Positions 50,782 to 59,696 of a stretch of 64,000 nt of DNA are shown piece by piece. A program made the translations under genes and the position numbers. Source of the stretch: an uncultured Bacillota bacterium (lineage in GTDB: Bacteria; Bacillota; Clostridia; Oscillospirales; Oscillospiraceae). Each line of letters starts with the position of its first letter. The first letter of the stretch is position 1. The DNA is taken from contig CANPFP010000001.1 in the NCBI GenBank assembly GCA_947573385.1, positions 1-64,000 of the forward strand. The letters run 5' to 3'. Below the pieces are notes generated by a model. It had not been told where the DNA came from. It was given only the letters and a program-made list of their open reading frames with translations, and ran no database searches.

Positions 50782-51741
50782 CTATAGCTGATTGACCGGA
50801 TAGCCCGGCTTTTCGCCCCGTAAAACCGCTGCAACGTTTCGCGCGGACTTGATCTTCAGCTCCTCGACTGCCTCCTTGGTGCTGTATGCAGTATGGTCAG
50901 TAAGTACCACATTGTCCAATTCCCGATAGGGCGAGTCTCCGGGAAGAGGTTCAGTCCAATGGGTATCCAGACCCGCATACAGCAGTCTGTGATTTTTCAG
51001 CGCCTCCGTTAGTGCCTCGTCGTCCACCAGAGGGCCTCGGCCGGTATTCACCAGGATGGCAGTAGGTTTCATCAGCGCCAGCGTCTCCCGGTTAATCAAC
51101 TTAGTCGTGTCAGGGGTAACAGGCATGTGCAGCGACAAGAAGTCACACTGGCGGAGGACTTCTTCCAGCCCCACCTTTTGGGCTCCCTGGGTCTCGCAAA
51201 CCCCGGCGGACACATAGGGGTCATAGACCAGCACTTTGGAAAAGCCAAATCCGGAGGTCTTCTTGACCAGCGCCCGGGCAATGCGTCCAAAGCCCAGCAC
51301 CCCCAACACCTTGCCCTGAAGCCGGAAGCTGGTGCGTTGGATGTTCCACTCCCCCTGCCGCACCAGCCGATCCCGCAGGGCTGTCTGCCGCAGACAGGTC
51401 ATCATAAGAGCCAGGGCGTGATCAGACACATCCTCGGCGCAGTAGTCCGGCACGTTGGTCACCTGAATTTTCTTAACTGTACAGGCCTCAATATCCACAT
51501 TGTCATAACCTACACCGTAACGGTTAATTATCTTGCATCGCTTCAGGCCCTGAACCGCCTTTGCCGTCATTGGTGCCATGTCCAGCAGAACAGCGTCCGC
51601 CTCGGCGCACTCCCGTACAACATCCTCCTCCGTCACACAGTCGCACAGTCTCAATTCAGCGTCCGCCTGACCCAGGATTTCCTTCTCGATTTCATAGGAA
51701 GCATGCCGGGTATCCGATACACATACCAAATATTTGCTCAT
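50782..51741 (-). CDS. D-isomer-specific 2-hydroxyacid dehydrogenase
   Basis: The roughly 319-residue NAD(P)-dependent enzyme has the Rossmann motif GVLGFGRIARAL near residue 150, the catalytic Arg in NTGRGPLVDD, Glu in HWTEPLPGD and His in TDHTAYST. It is related to SerA/CtBP-type proteins and would reduce or oxidise a 2-hydroxy acid. ATG 51741 (GGTGA) is taken, though an in-frame GTG at 51750 is possible. As the last gene of the carbohydrate operon it may handle an acid end product; substrate unknown. Confidence 0.88.
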   Translation of the reverse strand: MSKYLVCVSDTRHASYEIEKEILGQADAELRLCDCVTEEDVVRECAEADAVLLDMAPMTAKAVQGLKRCKIINRYGVGYDNVDIEACTVKKIQVTNVPDYCAEDVSDHALALMMTCLRQTALRDRLVRQGEWNIQRTSFRLQGKVLGVLGFGRIARALVKKTSGFGFSKVLVYDPYVSAGVCETQGAQKVGLEEVLRQCDFLSLHMPVTPDTTKLINRETLALMKPTAILVNTGRGPLVDDEALTEALKNHRLLYAGLDTHWTEPLPGDSPYRELDNVVLTDHTAYSTKEAVEELKIKSARNVAAVLRGEKPGYPVNQL

Positions 51742-51753
51742 TGACTTCACCGC

Positions 51754-52518
51754 CTATTTCACAAGATACCCGCCGTCGCAGGGAATGACCGCCCCATTGA
51801 TGTAGTCAGAGGCCGGGGAAGCCAGGAAGATGGCCAAACCCTTCATATCCTCCGAAGTTCCCCAGCGCTTAGCGGGGATACGGTTCGTGATCTCTCGGAA
51901 CCTCGGGTTGTCCGGGTCAGTCAGTGCCGCATTCATGGGGGTATCCATATAGCCGGGAGCAATCGCGTTGATAGTGATGCCGTACTGCGCCCACTCGTTG
52001 CACAGCGCTTTGGTCAGTTGGGCCACCCCGCCTTTGGAGGCCGCATAGGCCGGCACTGTAAAGCCGCCAAAGAAACTAAGCATGGACGCGATATTGATGA
52101 TCTTACCGCCCCGTCCCTGGCGAAGCATTTGCCTGCCCGCCATTTGGCACAGAAGAAAGGTCACCGTCAGGTTGATATTCATCACGTCCTCCCAGTCCTG
52201 AAGGGGAAATTCCTCACTCTTGCTGCGTCGCTGGATACCAGCTGCGTTGACCAGCACGTCTATCTCTCCGTCCAGCAGCTCCAGGGCCCGGTTAAACCCC
52301 CGGGCCAGCTCATCATGGTCGCCCAAATCGCACTGCAGACCCCAGGCCTTCCAGCCTTTCTCCTGGTACCGGGCGGCCAGAACTGATGATTTGGACGAAG
52401 CCCCCACCATCACCACATGGGCGCCAGCCTCCAGCATCCCTTCCACCATGCCCTGGCCCAAGCCGCCGCTGGCCCCGGTAAAGACCACTTTTTTCTCACT
52501 GATATCAAATAAATTCAT
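51754..52518 (-). CDS. SDR-family oxidoreductase (KduD / gluconate-dehydrogenase-like)
   Basis: The 254-residue protein has the SDR cofactor motif TGASGGLGQG at residues 14-23, NAAG at 91, catalytic Ser145, Tyr158 and Lys162 (YAASKGG), and a KduD-like end RIPAKRWGTSEDMKGLAIFLAS. It probably interconverts a polyol and a ketose, or a keto-deoxy sugar acid. The ATG at 52518 follows AAGGAAG; longer frames are unconserved. It sits between the ketose epimerase and the 2-hydroxyacid dehydrogenase. Confidence 0.88.
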   Translation of the reverse strand: MNLFDISEKKVVFTGASGGLGQGMVEGMLEAGAHVVMVGASSKSSVLAARYQEKGWKAWGLQCDLGDHDELARGFNRALELLDGEIDVLVNAAGIQRRSKSEEFPLQDWEDVMNINLTVTFLLCQMAGRQMLRQGRGGKIINIASMLSFFGGFTVPAYAASKGGVAQLTKALCNEWAQYGITINAIAPGYMDTPMNAALTDPDNPRFREITNRIPAKRWGTSEDMKGLAIFLASPASDYINGAVIPCDGGYLVK

Positions 52519-52622
52519 AGTCGCGCTTCCTTTTTTGATTGTCCAACCTGCTTTCACAGTCCCTCCCCCTGACGGAGGGCGGAAACACAGGGGCAAAATC
52601 GAGTATTGTGATTCCGTGCCGG

Positions 52623-53504
52623 CTACTCCATGCTGAGATTCAGCGTATGAAGCAACCCCTTGAGGTAAGACACCGAGCGGGTCAGGTCCTCATCCACGCC
52701 ATCCTTTACATACTCCCGCCACAGGCGGTGGTCGTTGCTCCATACGCCGAAGGGCCTGGAGAAACACTCCATTGCCAAGGCACCCTGATAGCCCGCTCCG
52801 TGGAGAGCCATCAACACCTCACGCCAGTTGATATGCCCCATACCGGGCAGCTTGCGGTTGTTGTCACAGGCGTGGACGTTGACAATATGACTGCCCGCCT
52901 TCAGAATGGCCGCTGCCAGATCGTCCTCCTCAATATTCATGTGGTAGGTGTCCAGGTGGAGCCCCACAGCGGGGCTGTCTACCAGCTTCAGGAACTCCAG
53001 CCCCTGATCCACCGTGTTGAGCATGGTGTTCTCATACCGGTTGCACATCTCCAGGCCCATCCGAACCCCACACGCCTGGGCAGTCCTGGCCATCTCCTGA
53101 ACAGCCCGGGCGCTGTTCTCCATACGCCGCTGCCGGGTGGCGTTGTCCACCGGAACACCTGGCTTCAGAGTAGAGCCATGGATCATTCCGCCCACAACAC
53201 CACCCCCCATCTCGGCCACCAGCTCGATATTCTGACGCATGGCGTCGATTCCCCTGGCACATTGGCTCGGGTCGCCGGAGGCAACATCGCCGTCCTGGGG
53301 AAGGGAGGTGCAGAAGGTATAGGTCAGCCCCAGTTCTTTGGCCGTTTTCACCGTCTCCCGCCGGATCTCCCCACTCTGTCTCACCAGGCGCATGGAGGAC
53401 AGCTCCACATGGTCCGCGCCGTCCCGTTTGGCCCGGCGGAGTACCGCAGGCCAGTCCACTGTGTCCTGATAGGGAAAATATGCATAAAATACACCTACCC
53501 GCAT
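52623..53504 (-). CDS. Ketose 3-epimerase (D-tagatose 3-epimerase family)
   Basis: The 293-residue TIM-barrel protein has the metal ligands of D-tagatose/D-psicose 3-epimerases in the expected places: Glu152 (LEMCNRYEN), Asp185 and His188 (LHLDTYHMN), His211 and Arg217 (HACDNNR) and Glu246 (AMECF). It would epimerise C3 of a free ketose (tagatose, allulose, fructose or L-ribulose type). ATG 53504 follows GGAGGAG; an earlier GTG is possible. It is co-directional with the split transketolase. Confidence 0.88.
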   Translation of the reverse strand: MRVGVFYAYFPYQDTVDWPAVLRRAKRDGADHVELSSMRLVRQSGEIRRETVKTAKELGLTYTFCTSLPQDGDVASGDPSQCARGIDAMRQNIELVAEMGGGVVGGMIHGSTLKPGVPVDNATRQRRMENSARAVQEMARTAQACGVRMGLEMCNRYENTMLNTVDQGLEFLKLVDSPAVGLHLDTYHMNIEEDDLAAAILKAGSHIVNVHACDNNRKLPGMGHINWREVLMALHGAGYQGALAMECFSRPFGVWSNDHRLWREYVKDGVDEDLTRSVSYLKGLLHTLNLSME

Positions 53505-53524
53505 GACCACATCTCCTCCGTTTC

Positions 53525-54445
53525 TCAGCGGTCCAGCAGGCGCATGGCGCTGTCCGCAATGGACTGGGGATCAATGCCGTACAGCTTGGCCAGCTCCTCT
53601 GGGTCGCCGGAGCGCCCAAAGCGATCCTGAGACCCCAGCATCGCCATGGGGGTGGGACAGCACCGGGCCAGCACCTCGCTCACCGCACCGCCCAGACCTC
53701 CCTGGACATTATGGTCCTCCACCGTGAGGACATGGCCGGTCTTTTGTGCGTAGTAGCGGATCATCTCCTGGTCGATAGGCTTGATGGAAGCCATGCTGAT
53801 TACGGCAGCTTCAACACCTTCCCCGGCCAGAAACTCGGCGGCCTTGGCCGCCCGGTACACCACCTCACCCACAGCAATGATGGCCACGTCCTTGCCATCC
53901 CGAAGGACATTGCCTTTGCCAATTTCGAAGGCCACATGCTCAAAGAGAGAGGGCACTTCGGAACGACCCAGGCGCAGGTAGACCGGGCCATCGTGAAGCA
54001 GGGCGGCCTTGACGCAGGCCCGAGTTTCCGCGTCGTCGCAGGGACACAGAACGGTCATCTCCGGAATGGCCCGCATCAGGGCGATGTCCTCCAGGCACTG
54101 GTGGGAACCTCCGTCCCCACCGACCAAAATACCGCCGTGGGTTGCCGCAATAATAACGTGGTTATGGGGATAGGCGATGCTGTTACGGATCTGGTCATAG
54201 GCCCGTCCCGCCGCAAAGGCAGAGAAGGTGGAGGCAAACACCGGCATGCCGCAGGTGGCAATGCCAGCTGCGTAACCATACATGTTGGCCTCGGCGATAC
54301 CCATCTCAATAAAACGGTCCGGGAAGGCCTTTTTAAAGGTAATCGTCTTGGTGGCCTTGGCCAGGTCGGCGTCCATCACATAGAAGTCGTACTCGTTGGC
54401 CAGCTCTACCAAGGTATCCGCATAGGAATCACGAATTGCTTTCAT
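53525..54445 (-). CDS. Transketolase, C-terminal subunit
   Basis: The 306-residue protein holds the pyrimidine-binding and C-terminal transketolase domains: IEMGIAEANMYGYAAGIATCG with the catalytic Glu, a GGDGGSHQCLEDIALMRAIPEMTVLCPCD segment and the end VEDHNVQGGLGGAV. Together with the N-terminal subunit upstream it makes a complete TPP-dependent transketolase. The ATG at 54445 follows AAGGAGCG and lies immediately after the N-subunit stop. Confidence 0.93.
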   Translation of the reverse strand: MKAIRDSYADTLVELANEYDFYVMDADLAKATKTITFKKAFPDRFIEMGIAEANMYGYAAGIATCGMPVFASTFSAFAAGRAYDQIRNSIAYPHNHVIIAATHGGILVGGDGGSHQCLEDIALMRAIPEMTVLCPCDDAETRACVKAALLHDGPVYLRLGRSEVPSLFEHVAFEIGKGNVLRDGKDVAIIAVGEVVYRAAKAAEFLAGEGVEAAVISMASIKPIDQEMIRYYAQKTGHVLTVEDHNVQGGLGGAVSEVLARCCPTPMAMLGSQDRFGRSGDPEELAKLYGIDPQSIADSAMRLLDR

Positions 54446-54446
54446 C

Positions 54447-55280
54447 TTATACCCGCTCCTTCCCGTCCAGCTCAGCCATGGCCCGGTCAAGGACATCCTT
54501 TGTTACAGCTGCGCCGTGCCAATCTGCCCGGTCCTCCATGAAAGAGACCCCTTTCCCCTTTGTTGTATGACACAGAATGAACACAGGCTTATCAGAACAC
54601 TTGGCCAGCTCCACGGCATGAATCAACTGAGGAATACTGTGTCCGTCTGTCTCAAGGACAGTCCATCCGAAGGCGCGGAACTTCTCGTCCATCGGGTAAA
54701 TGTTCATAACATCATCCACTCTGCCGTCAATCTGCAGGTGGTTGGCATCTAAAAAGGCCACCAGGTTGTTCAGCCCAAAGTGGGCCGCACTCATAGCGGC
54801 TTCCCATATCTGCCCCTCGGCGCACTCCCCGTCACCCAGGATGCAGTAGACCCGAAAATCTTTTCCCTGCTTCTTGGCATACAGAGCCATGCCCGCAGCG
54901 GCAGACAGCCCCTGGCCCAACGAACCGGTAGACATATCAACCCCGGGGGTCTTTCCCATGTCCGGATGGCCCTGGAGGATACTGTCCGCCTTGCGCAGGG
55001 TATTGAGCACCTCCACATCGAAGTATCCCCGGCGGGCCAGGGCGGCGTAGTAGGTGGGACAGGCGTGGCCCTTGGACAGGACAAAACGGTCTCGATCTGC
55101 CCAATCAGGCTGCTCTGGACGGATATTCATCTCTTTAAAATACAGCACAGTAAGAATTTCTGTCATAGACATAGCTCCGCCGGGATGTCCGGAACCGGCA
55201 TGATACAGGGCGGTCAGCGCGTCCCGGCGCAGTTGGAGGGCTGTAGCCTTCAGCTGACGGATTTCTTCCATTGTCGGCAT
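54447..55280 (-). CDS. Transketolase, N-terminal subunit
   Basis: The roughly 277-residue protein has the TPP-binding domain: GSGHPGGAMSMTEILTVLYF, LSKGHACPTYYAALA, GSLGQGLSAAAGMAL and the diphosphate motif GDGECAEGQIWEAA. Split transketolases of this type are frequent in catabolic operons and transfer C2 units between sugar phosphates. I take ATG 55280 (AAGGAAT upstream, MPTMEEIRQL); an in-frame ATG at 55313 overlaps the dctM stop. Confidence 0.93.
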   Translation of the reverse strand: MPTMEEIRQLKATALQLRRDALTALYHAGSGHPGGAMSMTEILTVLYFKEMNIRPEQPDWADRDRFVLSKGHACPTYYAALARRGYFDVEVLNTLRKADSILQGHPDMGKTPGVDMSTGSLGQGLSAAAGMALYAKKQGKDFRVYCILGDGECAEGQIWEAAMSAAHFGLNNLVAFLDANHLQIDGRVDDVMNIYPMDEKFRAFGWTVLETDGHSIPQLIHAVELAKCSDKPVFILCHTTKGKGVSFMEDRADWHGAAVTKDVLDRAMAELDGKERV

Positions 55281-55312
55281 ATCAAACAAATTCCTTTCTA
55301 TATGCTCTCTCA

Positions 55313-56614
55313 TTACAGAAGGGCAACCTCAAAACCGCACAGCGCAGGGATAAAAGTGACGATAGCGGGCGCAAAGGTGACGACAATCAAGGCCAGATAG
55401 GCAATAATGATGAAGGGGACAAAGGCCTTCACCACCGATCCGAAGGGCCGCTTTCCCACATTGACCGCAGTAAACAGTACCAGCCCCACAGGCGGAGTCA
55501 GCAGACCAATGGTCAGGTTCATAATGGTAACCATGGCCAGATGGATGGGGTTGACGCCCACGCCGGTCAGCACCGGGCCAAGGATGGGAGCAAAGAGGAT
55601 GATGGCCGCACCGGTGTCCATAATCATGCCCACAAAGATATAAAAGACGTTAACAATCATCAGCAGCACATACTTGTTGGTAGAAATACTGATGAGCAGA
55701 GCGGCGATAGCGTCAGGGACCTTTTCAATGGCTGCCACCCAGGAGAAAGCGTTGGCAAAGGCCACAATGAGCATCAGGTTGCCCACCGTCTTGCAGGCGT
55801 TCCACAGACAGTCCCGCAGGTCCTTCAACGTCATATTGCGGTAGAACACGAAGCCTAGAAACAGGGCGTAGAGCACAGCCAGGGCGGCCGCCTCGGTGGC
55901 GGTGACATAGCCGCCCAGAATACCGCCGATGATGATAAGGGGCAGCATCATGGTGACAATTCCATCGGTTACGATCCGGCGGATTTCCCTGCCGGTGTAC
56001 TTTCTCTCGTCTCGGGGAAAATTGCGTTTTTTCCGGATGGCGAGAACATAGATGATCTGCGTCAGCGCGATAAGCAGCCCGGGACCTACACCCCCCATGA
56101 GCAGCGCACCGGCAGAGACATTCATCACGCCCGCATACACCATCACGGTGGTGGACGGGGGAATCATTGGAGACTGAAGGGACGAGCCCGCGCTGATGGC
56201 GATGGCAAAATCTTTGTCATACCCCTGCTCTTCCATAGCTTCAATCTCGATGACACCCAAACCGGACACATCAGCGATAGCAGAACCGGATACAGAGCCA
56301 AAAATAGTGCTGGCCACGATATTCACAAAGGCCAAACCGCCCCGAAACCGGCCCACAAACAGGCGGGCAAAGGCGAACAGCTTGGTGGTCAGACCGGTGC
56401 GGCCCATAATCTCAGCGGCCAGCACAAAGAACGGGATTGCCAGCAGCAGAAAGTTGTTGACGCCGGTGATGGACCGGTTGGGCAATACCTCCAGATATTT
56501 TGGGTTGACCAGCAGGATATAGAACACAGAGGAAAGCCCCATAGAATAGGCAACAGGGATGCCGATACAGACCAAAACGATCAGTACCAAAACAGCGATA
56601 CCAAAATTGATCAT
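55313..56614 (-). CDS. TRAP transporter large permease (DctM)
   Basis: The 433-residue membrane protein has about twelve segments and DctM motifs: AIPFFVLAAEIMGRTGLTTKLFAF near residue 55, ASTIFGSVSGSAIADVSGLG near 100, IPPSTTVMVYAG and a C-terminal NLTIGLLTPPVGLVLFTAVNV. It forms the Na+-driven translocation channel. Its start overlaps dctQ by 4 nt. TRAP systems usually carry sugar acids, dicarboxylates or, less often, neutral sugars. Confidence 0.94.
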   Translation of the reverse strand: MINFGIAVLVLIVLVCIGIPVAYSMGLSSVFYILLVNPKYLEVLPNRSITGVNNFLLLAIPFFVLAAEIMGRTGLTTKLFAFARLFVGRFRGGLAFVNIVASTIFGSVSGSAIADVSGLGVIEIEAMEEQGYDKDFAIAISAGSSLQSPMIPPSTTVMVYAGVMNVSAGALLMGGVGPGLLIALTQIIYVLAIRKKRNFPRDERKYTGREIRRIVTDGIVTMMLPLIIIGGILGGYVTATEAAALAVLYALFLGFVFYRNMTLKDLRDCLWNACKTVGNLMLIVAFANAFSWVAAIEKVPDAIAALLISISTNKYVLLMIVNVFYIFVGMIMDTGAAIILFAPILGPVLTGVGVNPIHLAMVTIMNLTIGLLTPPVGLVLFTAVNVGKRPFGSVVKAFVPFIIIAYLALIVVTFAPAIVTFIPALCGFEVALL

Positions 56615-57123
56615 ACAGACTCACTCTCCTCTTCAGGATCGAGCAGCAAAATGCCGCCAGCGGAGATCATTTGCAGGAAAGTGATCGTCATACCGGTAAA
56701 CACAGCGGAGCGTACCAGCAACATAGGCAGCTGGGTGGTAGGCCCAACCTCATGGGTGGACACAGTGGTAAACACGATCAAAGATTTATAGGCAAAATAG
56801 CCGCTGAAGCCCAGCATACACAGCTTGTTAAAAATCCCCAGGCACTTCCGGCCATTGGAGGAAAGCTTGTTATAAAAATAGTCCACGCGAGTGTAGGAAG
56901 ATGTCTTCGCGATATGGCTCGCGCCCAGGAAGGTGAGCCACACCAGCAGCCAGCGGGCGATTTCTTCTGTCCAGGACAGGCCCTTGATAAAGGGAAGATA
57001 GCGCCCCAGTATCTGGAGCAGTACACAGATAACCACACAGGCCATCATAAAAATCAGGAGACTTTTTGCCAGGGAATCCACAAAATCCATAAACTCCTGA
57101 AAAGCATTTCGTTTTTTGTCCAT
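56611..57123 (-). CDS. TRAP transporter small permease (DctQ)
   Basis: The 170-residue protein has four hydrophobic segments, the conserved WTEEIARWLLVWLTFLGASH and a preceding LPFIKGLS segment. DctQ associates with DctM. TGGAGGT precedes the ATG. It follows the binding-protein gene after a spacer of about 160 nt that contains a strong hairpin. Confidence 0.92.
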   Translation of the reverse strand: MDKKRNAFQEFMDFVDSLAKSLLIFMMACVVICVLLQILGRYLPFIKGLSWTEEIARWLLVWLTFLGASHIAKTSSYTRVDYFYNKLSSNGRKCLGIFNKLCMLGFSGYFAYKSLIVFTTVSTHEVGPTTQLPMLLVRSAVFTGMTITFLQMISAGGILLLDPEEESESV

Positions 57124-57200
57124 AAATACCTCCAGTCATATACAGAACCTTTGTCTGTATTTCGAACCCCCTCTCAGGGGCCGGTTTGGGGTAAAAAGGG

Positions 57201-57233
57201 GCACGGCGGAATATCCTTTTTATTCCGCCGTGC
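57201..57233 (-). other. Stem-loop / partial terminator between dctP and dctQ
   Basis: GCACGGCGGAATA (57201-57213) pairs with TATTCCGCCGTGC (57221-57233), a perfect 13-bp stem. On the minus strand CCC and a T5 run follow. It should protect the dctP mRNA and lower permease expression. Confidence 0.75.
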
Positions 57234-57281
57234 AGTCGATTTCTCTCAATTACACCGCTTTTTCTATTCTGCGGGGCAGGC

Positions 57282-58484
57282 TCAGTCCTTCTTCTTGTTC
57301 TTGCTCATAGTATAGCCAGCAAAGAGCACAGCTACAACAGCCACAGCAATAGCTACATAGGTAATGGTATTCATACCACCAGTCGCGTTTCCGGCAGTGC
57401 CGAGTGTGGTGGACGCACCGGTCTCGGCTCCTGTCTTGACTGTCTCAACAGCGGCCATGAACTCATCTACGGTCTCGGCACCGATCTGCTCCTTCAGCCA
57501 TTCAATTACTGGCTCCTGGCAGACGCGGAAGGTCTCCTTCTCCTCAGCGGTAGGGGCGTAGACCTCCATGCCGTTGTCCGCCAGGCTCTCCAGGGCCAGG
57601 GCCTCATTGGCACAGTTCCCGCCGCGCATGGCATATTGGGCGGTCTTGCCGGCATCAACCACGACCTTCTGCAGGTCGGCGGGCAGCTTGTTATAGAAAT
57701 TGACGTCCATATACAGGAACACAGAGGAAATTGCGTGGCCATCCAGGACATAATACTTGTTCACTTCATGCACACTGGCGTTGAGGGTGGTACCTGGTGA
57801 GTTCTCCTGGCCGTCCACCACGCCGGTCTGAAGCGCACTGTACAGCTCAGTGAAGGCCAGAGGAGTGGCAGTAGCGCCGAAGGATTCCAGCATCTTGGCG
57901 TAGATGGGGGACTCCATGGTGCGAATCTTCATGTTGGCCATGTCAGCGGCGCTGTGGATTGGCCGGACGTTGTTGGAAAAGTTCCGGAAACCACCGTTGT
58001 CAGAAGCAGCCAGGGTCTTCAGCCCCAGCTTGGTCTCGATATCGGCATACATGGACTTCATATATTCGCTGTCCTGCATAGCATAAAACTCATCCCGGTT
58101 ATTGAACAGGTAGGGGATAGACATGGCTTGGATATTAGGGTACAGCGTGGCGGTCTCGCCGTCGCCGCCCATGACACATTCCAGTGTGCCCTGCATACAT
58201 TGCTGAAGGGCCTCCTGGGTGCTGCCCAGCTGGGCAGAGGGGTAAATCTCCACGGTGATGCGGCCGCCTGAGTTGCTCTCGCAATAATTCTTAAAGGCCA
58301 GAGCGCCCGAGAAGATAAAGTCCAACGCGTTGTAGCTGCCCAGGCTGATCTCAGGGGCGTTGCCGCAGTATACCTTAATGGTATAGTTCTCGTTCGAGAC
58401 AGCCATAGCAGTGGTGGACAGGCAGCCTGTCATCAGGGTCATCACTGCCAGTATAGCCAATAATTTTTTTATCTTTTTCATCAT
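57282..58484 (-). CDS. TRAP transporter substrate-binding protein (DctP) with C-terminal membrane anchor
   Basis: The 400-residue protein has an N-terminal signal (MMKKIKKLLAILAVMTLMTGC, possibly a lipobox) and a DctP domain: PSAQLGSTQEALQQCMQGTLECVMGG near residue 80, KIRTMESPIYAKMLESFGA near 185 and FTELYSALQTGVVDGQENSP near 220, with the Arg that binds a substrate carboxylate. Unusually, after a Gly/Thr-rich linker (about 350-370) there is a C-terminal membrane segment (TYVAIAVAVVAVLFAGYTM) and a Lys tail. Ordinary DctP proteins end before this. GGAGG lies upstream. Confidence 0.9.
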   Translation of the reverse strand: MMKKIKKLLAILAVMTLMTGCLSTTAMAVSNENYTIKVYCGNAPEISLGSYNALDFIFSGALAFKNYCESNSGGRITVEIYPSAQLGSTQEALQQCMQGTLECVMGGDGETATLYPNIQAMSIPYLFNNRDEFYAMQDSEYMKSMYADIETKLGLKTLAASDNGGFRNFSNNVRPIHSAADMANMKIRTMESPIYAKMLESFGATATPLAFTELYSALQTGVVDGQENSPGTTLNASVHEVNKYYVLDGHAISSVFLYMDVNFYNKLPADLQKVVVDAGKTAQYAMRGGNCANEALALESLADNGMEVYAPTAEEKETFRVCQEPVIEWLKEQIGAETVDEFMAAVETVKTGAETGASTTLGTAGNATGGMNTITYVAIAVAVVAVLFAGYTMSKNKKKD

Positions 58485-58493
58485 TTTTCCTCC

Positions 58494-59696
58494 TTATTCT
58501 CTTATTAAAGCGTCTTTGACGCTAAAATAAGCTCTCCTGTTTTTGTCCCATTTCCAATATTCGGTTTCGAGTCCCTCTATTTTCTGTTTCTCCCACCCGC
58601 TTTCCACTCGCTCTAAAACGGATTGCTTTCCACATATCCCCTCAGCCCCCTGCGGGGACTCGATACGGCAGGCCGCCGCGCCGGAGGCCAGATGCAGGCT
58701 CTGCTCCGGGCACACCCCCTCCAGCACCCCTGTGAGAAAGCCCGCGATGGCGGTATCGCCCGCCCCATTCGTGGAACAGATCCGCGTCACGCGAAATGGC
58801 GGCTCCAAGATTTCCCGGTCCCACCATTCTTCTGTAATCCCGTCCTTCAGTGCGCCGAAGCTCCGAAAGGCTTCCGCGCCCGCGGTCCGAAGGTACATTC
58901 CTTTTTTACCCAGCTTCAGGCCAAACACTTTGACGCCCAGCTCCAGCACCTCATCCCCCAGTTCCCGCAGAATGTCAAGGCTGATATAGTCGATGGCATC
59001 CCCGTTTCCCGCGTGCTCCAGTATCTTCAAATAGCTGTCCTTGCGCAGCAGGAACAGCGTCTCCTCCATGCTGGGCAGAAATATATCCACATAGGGCAGC
59101 GTTCTGCCCAGGATTCCTTTCCAGTCCGCCTGTCCCGACTCGCTGGTCAGACCTGGCAGGCTCAAGTCCAGAGAGGTGGTCAGCCCAAGCTCCTTTACCC
59201 CCCGGTACAGCGCGCAAAGATTCTCTCCGCCGTCGGCGTACATGCACCGCATCCCGGTGGGGTACCCGAAGTGAAACAGGTCCGACTGTTCCAGAACTTC
59301 CCTTTCCAGGGCGGCAAAGGAATACTTCTGGGAAGCTCCCCGCTGGTGCCAGAATATCCGGTCACTTCCCTTCGGTACAGTCACAATGGTGGCTGAGGTC
59401 CTTTCGTCCGGAATGGATGCCAGCTTATATGGTACGTCCGTCTGTTTCAGCAGGGCGCTTACCACCTCTCCCAGGGGATCGCCGCCCACCTTGCTGGTCA
59501 GCACTACGTCGCAACCCAGCCGGTGCATCGCCAGTCCAGTATTGGCCACCAGACCTCCCAGTGTCAGGTCAATTCCCTCAATATAGATGGTCTTGCCCTC
59601 CGCCAGCAGCTCATCCCGGCGGCAGGCCTCGTCCGGAAACCGGGGACAAAGGTCCAACGCTATGGTTCCAGCCACCATAGCTCTGTGCCTGCTCAT
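58494..59696 (-). CDS. PfkB-family carbohydrate kinase
   Basis: The 400-residue ribokinase-fold protein shows the family signatures: LTLGGLVANTGLAMHRLGCDV near residue 50, TSKVGGDPLG and the C-terminal STNGAGDTAIAGFLTG with the anion hole and catalytic Asp. It is longer than most PfkB kinases (about 300-330). It would phosphorylate a sugar or sugar phosphate ahead of the class II aldolase encoded just upstream in the operon. ATG 59696 (GGAG upstream) overlaps the aldolase stop by 4 nt; an in-frame GTG lies at 59708. Confidence 0.88.
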   Translation of the reverse strand: MSRHRAMVAGTIALDLCPRFPDEACRRDELLAEGKTIYIEGIDLTLGGLVANTGLAMHRLGCDVVLTSKVGGDPLGEVVSALLKQTDVPYKLASIPDERTSATIVTVPKGSDRIFWHQRGASQKYSFAALEREVLEQSDLFHFGYPTGMRCMYADGGENLCALYRGVKELGLTTSLDLSLPGLTSESGQADWKGILGRTLPYVDIFLPSMEETLFLLRKDSYLKILEHAGNGDAIDYISLDILRELGDEVLELGVKVFGLKLGKKGMYLRTAGAEAFRSFGALKDGITEEWWDREILEPPFRVTRICSTNGAGDTAIAGFLTGVLEGVCPEQSLHLASGAAACRIESPQGAEGICGKQSVLERVESGWEKQKIEGLETEYWKWDKNRRAYFSVKDALIRE

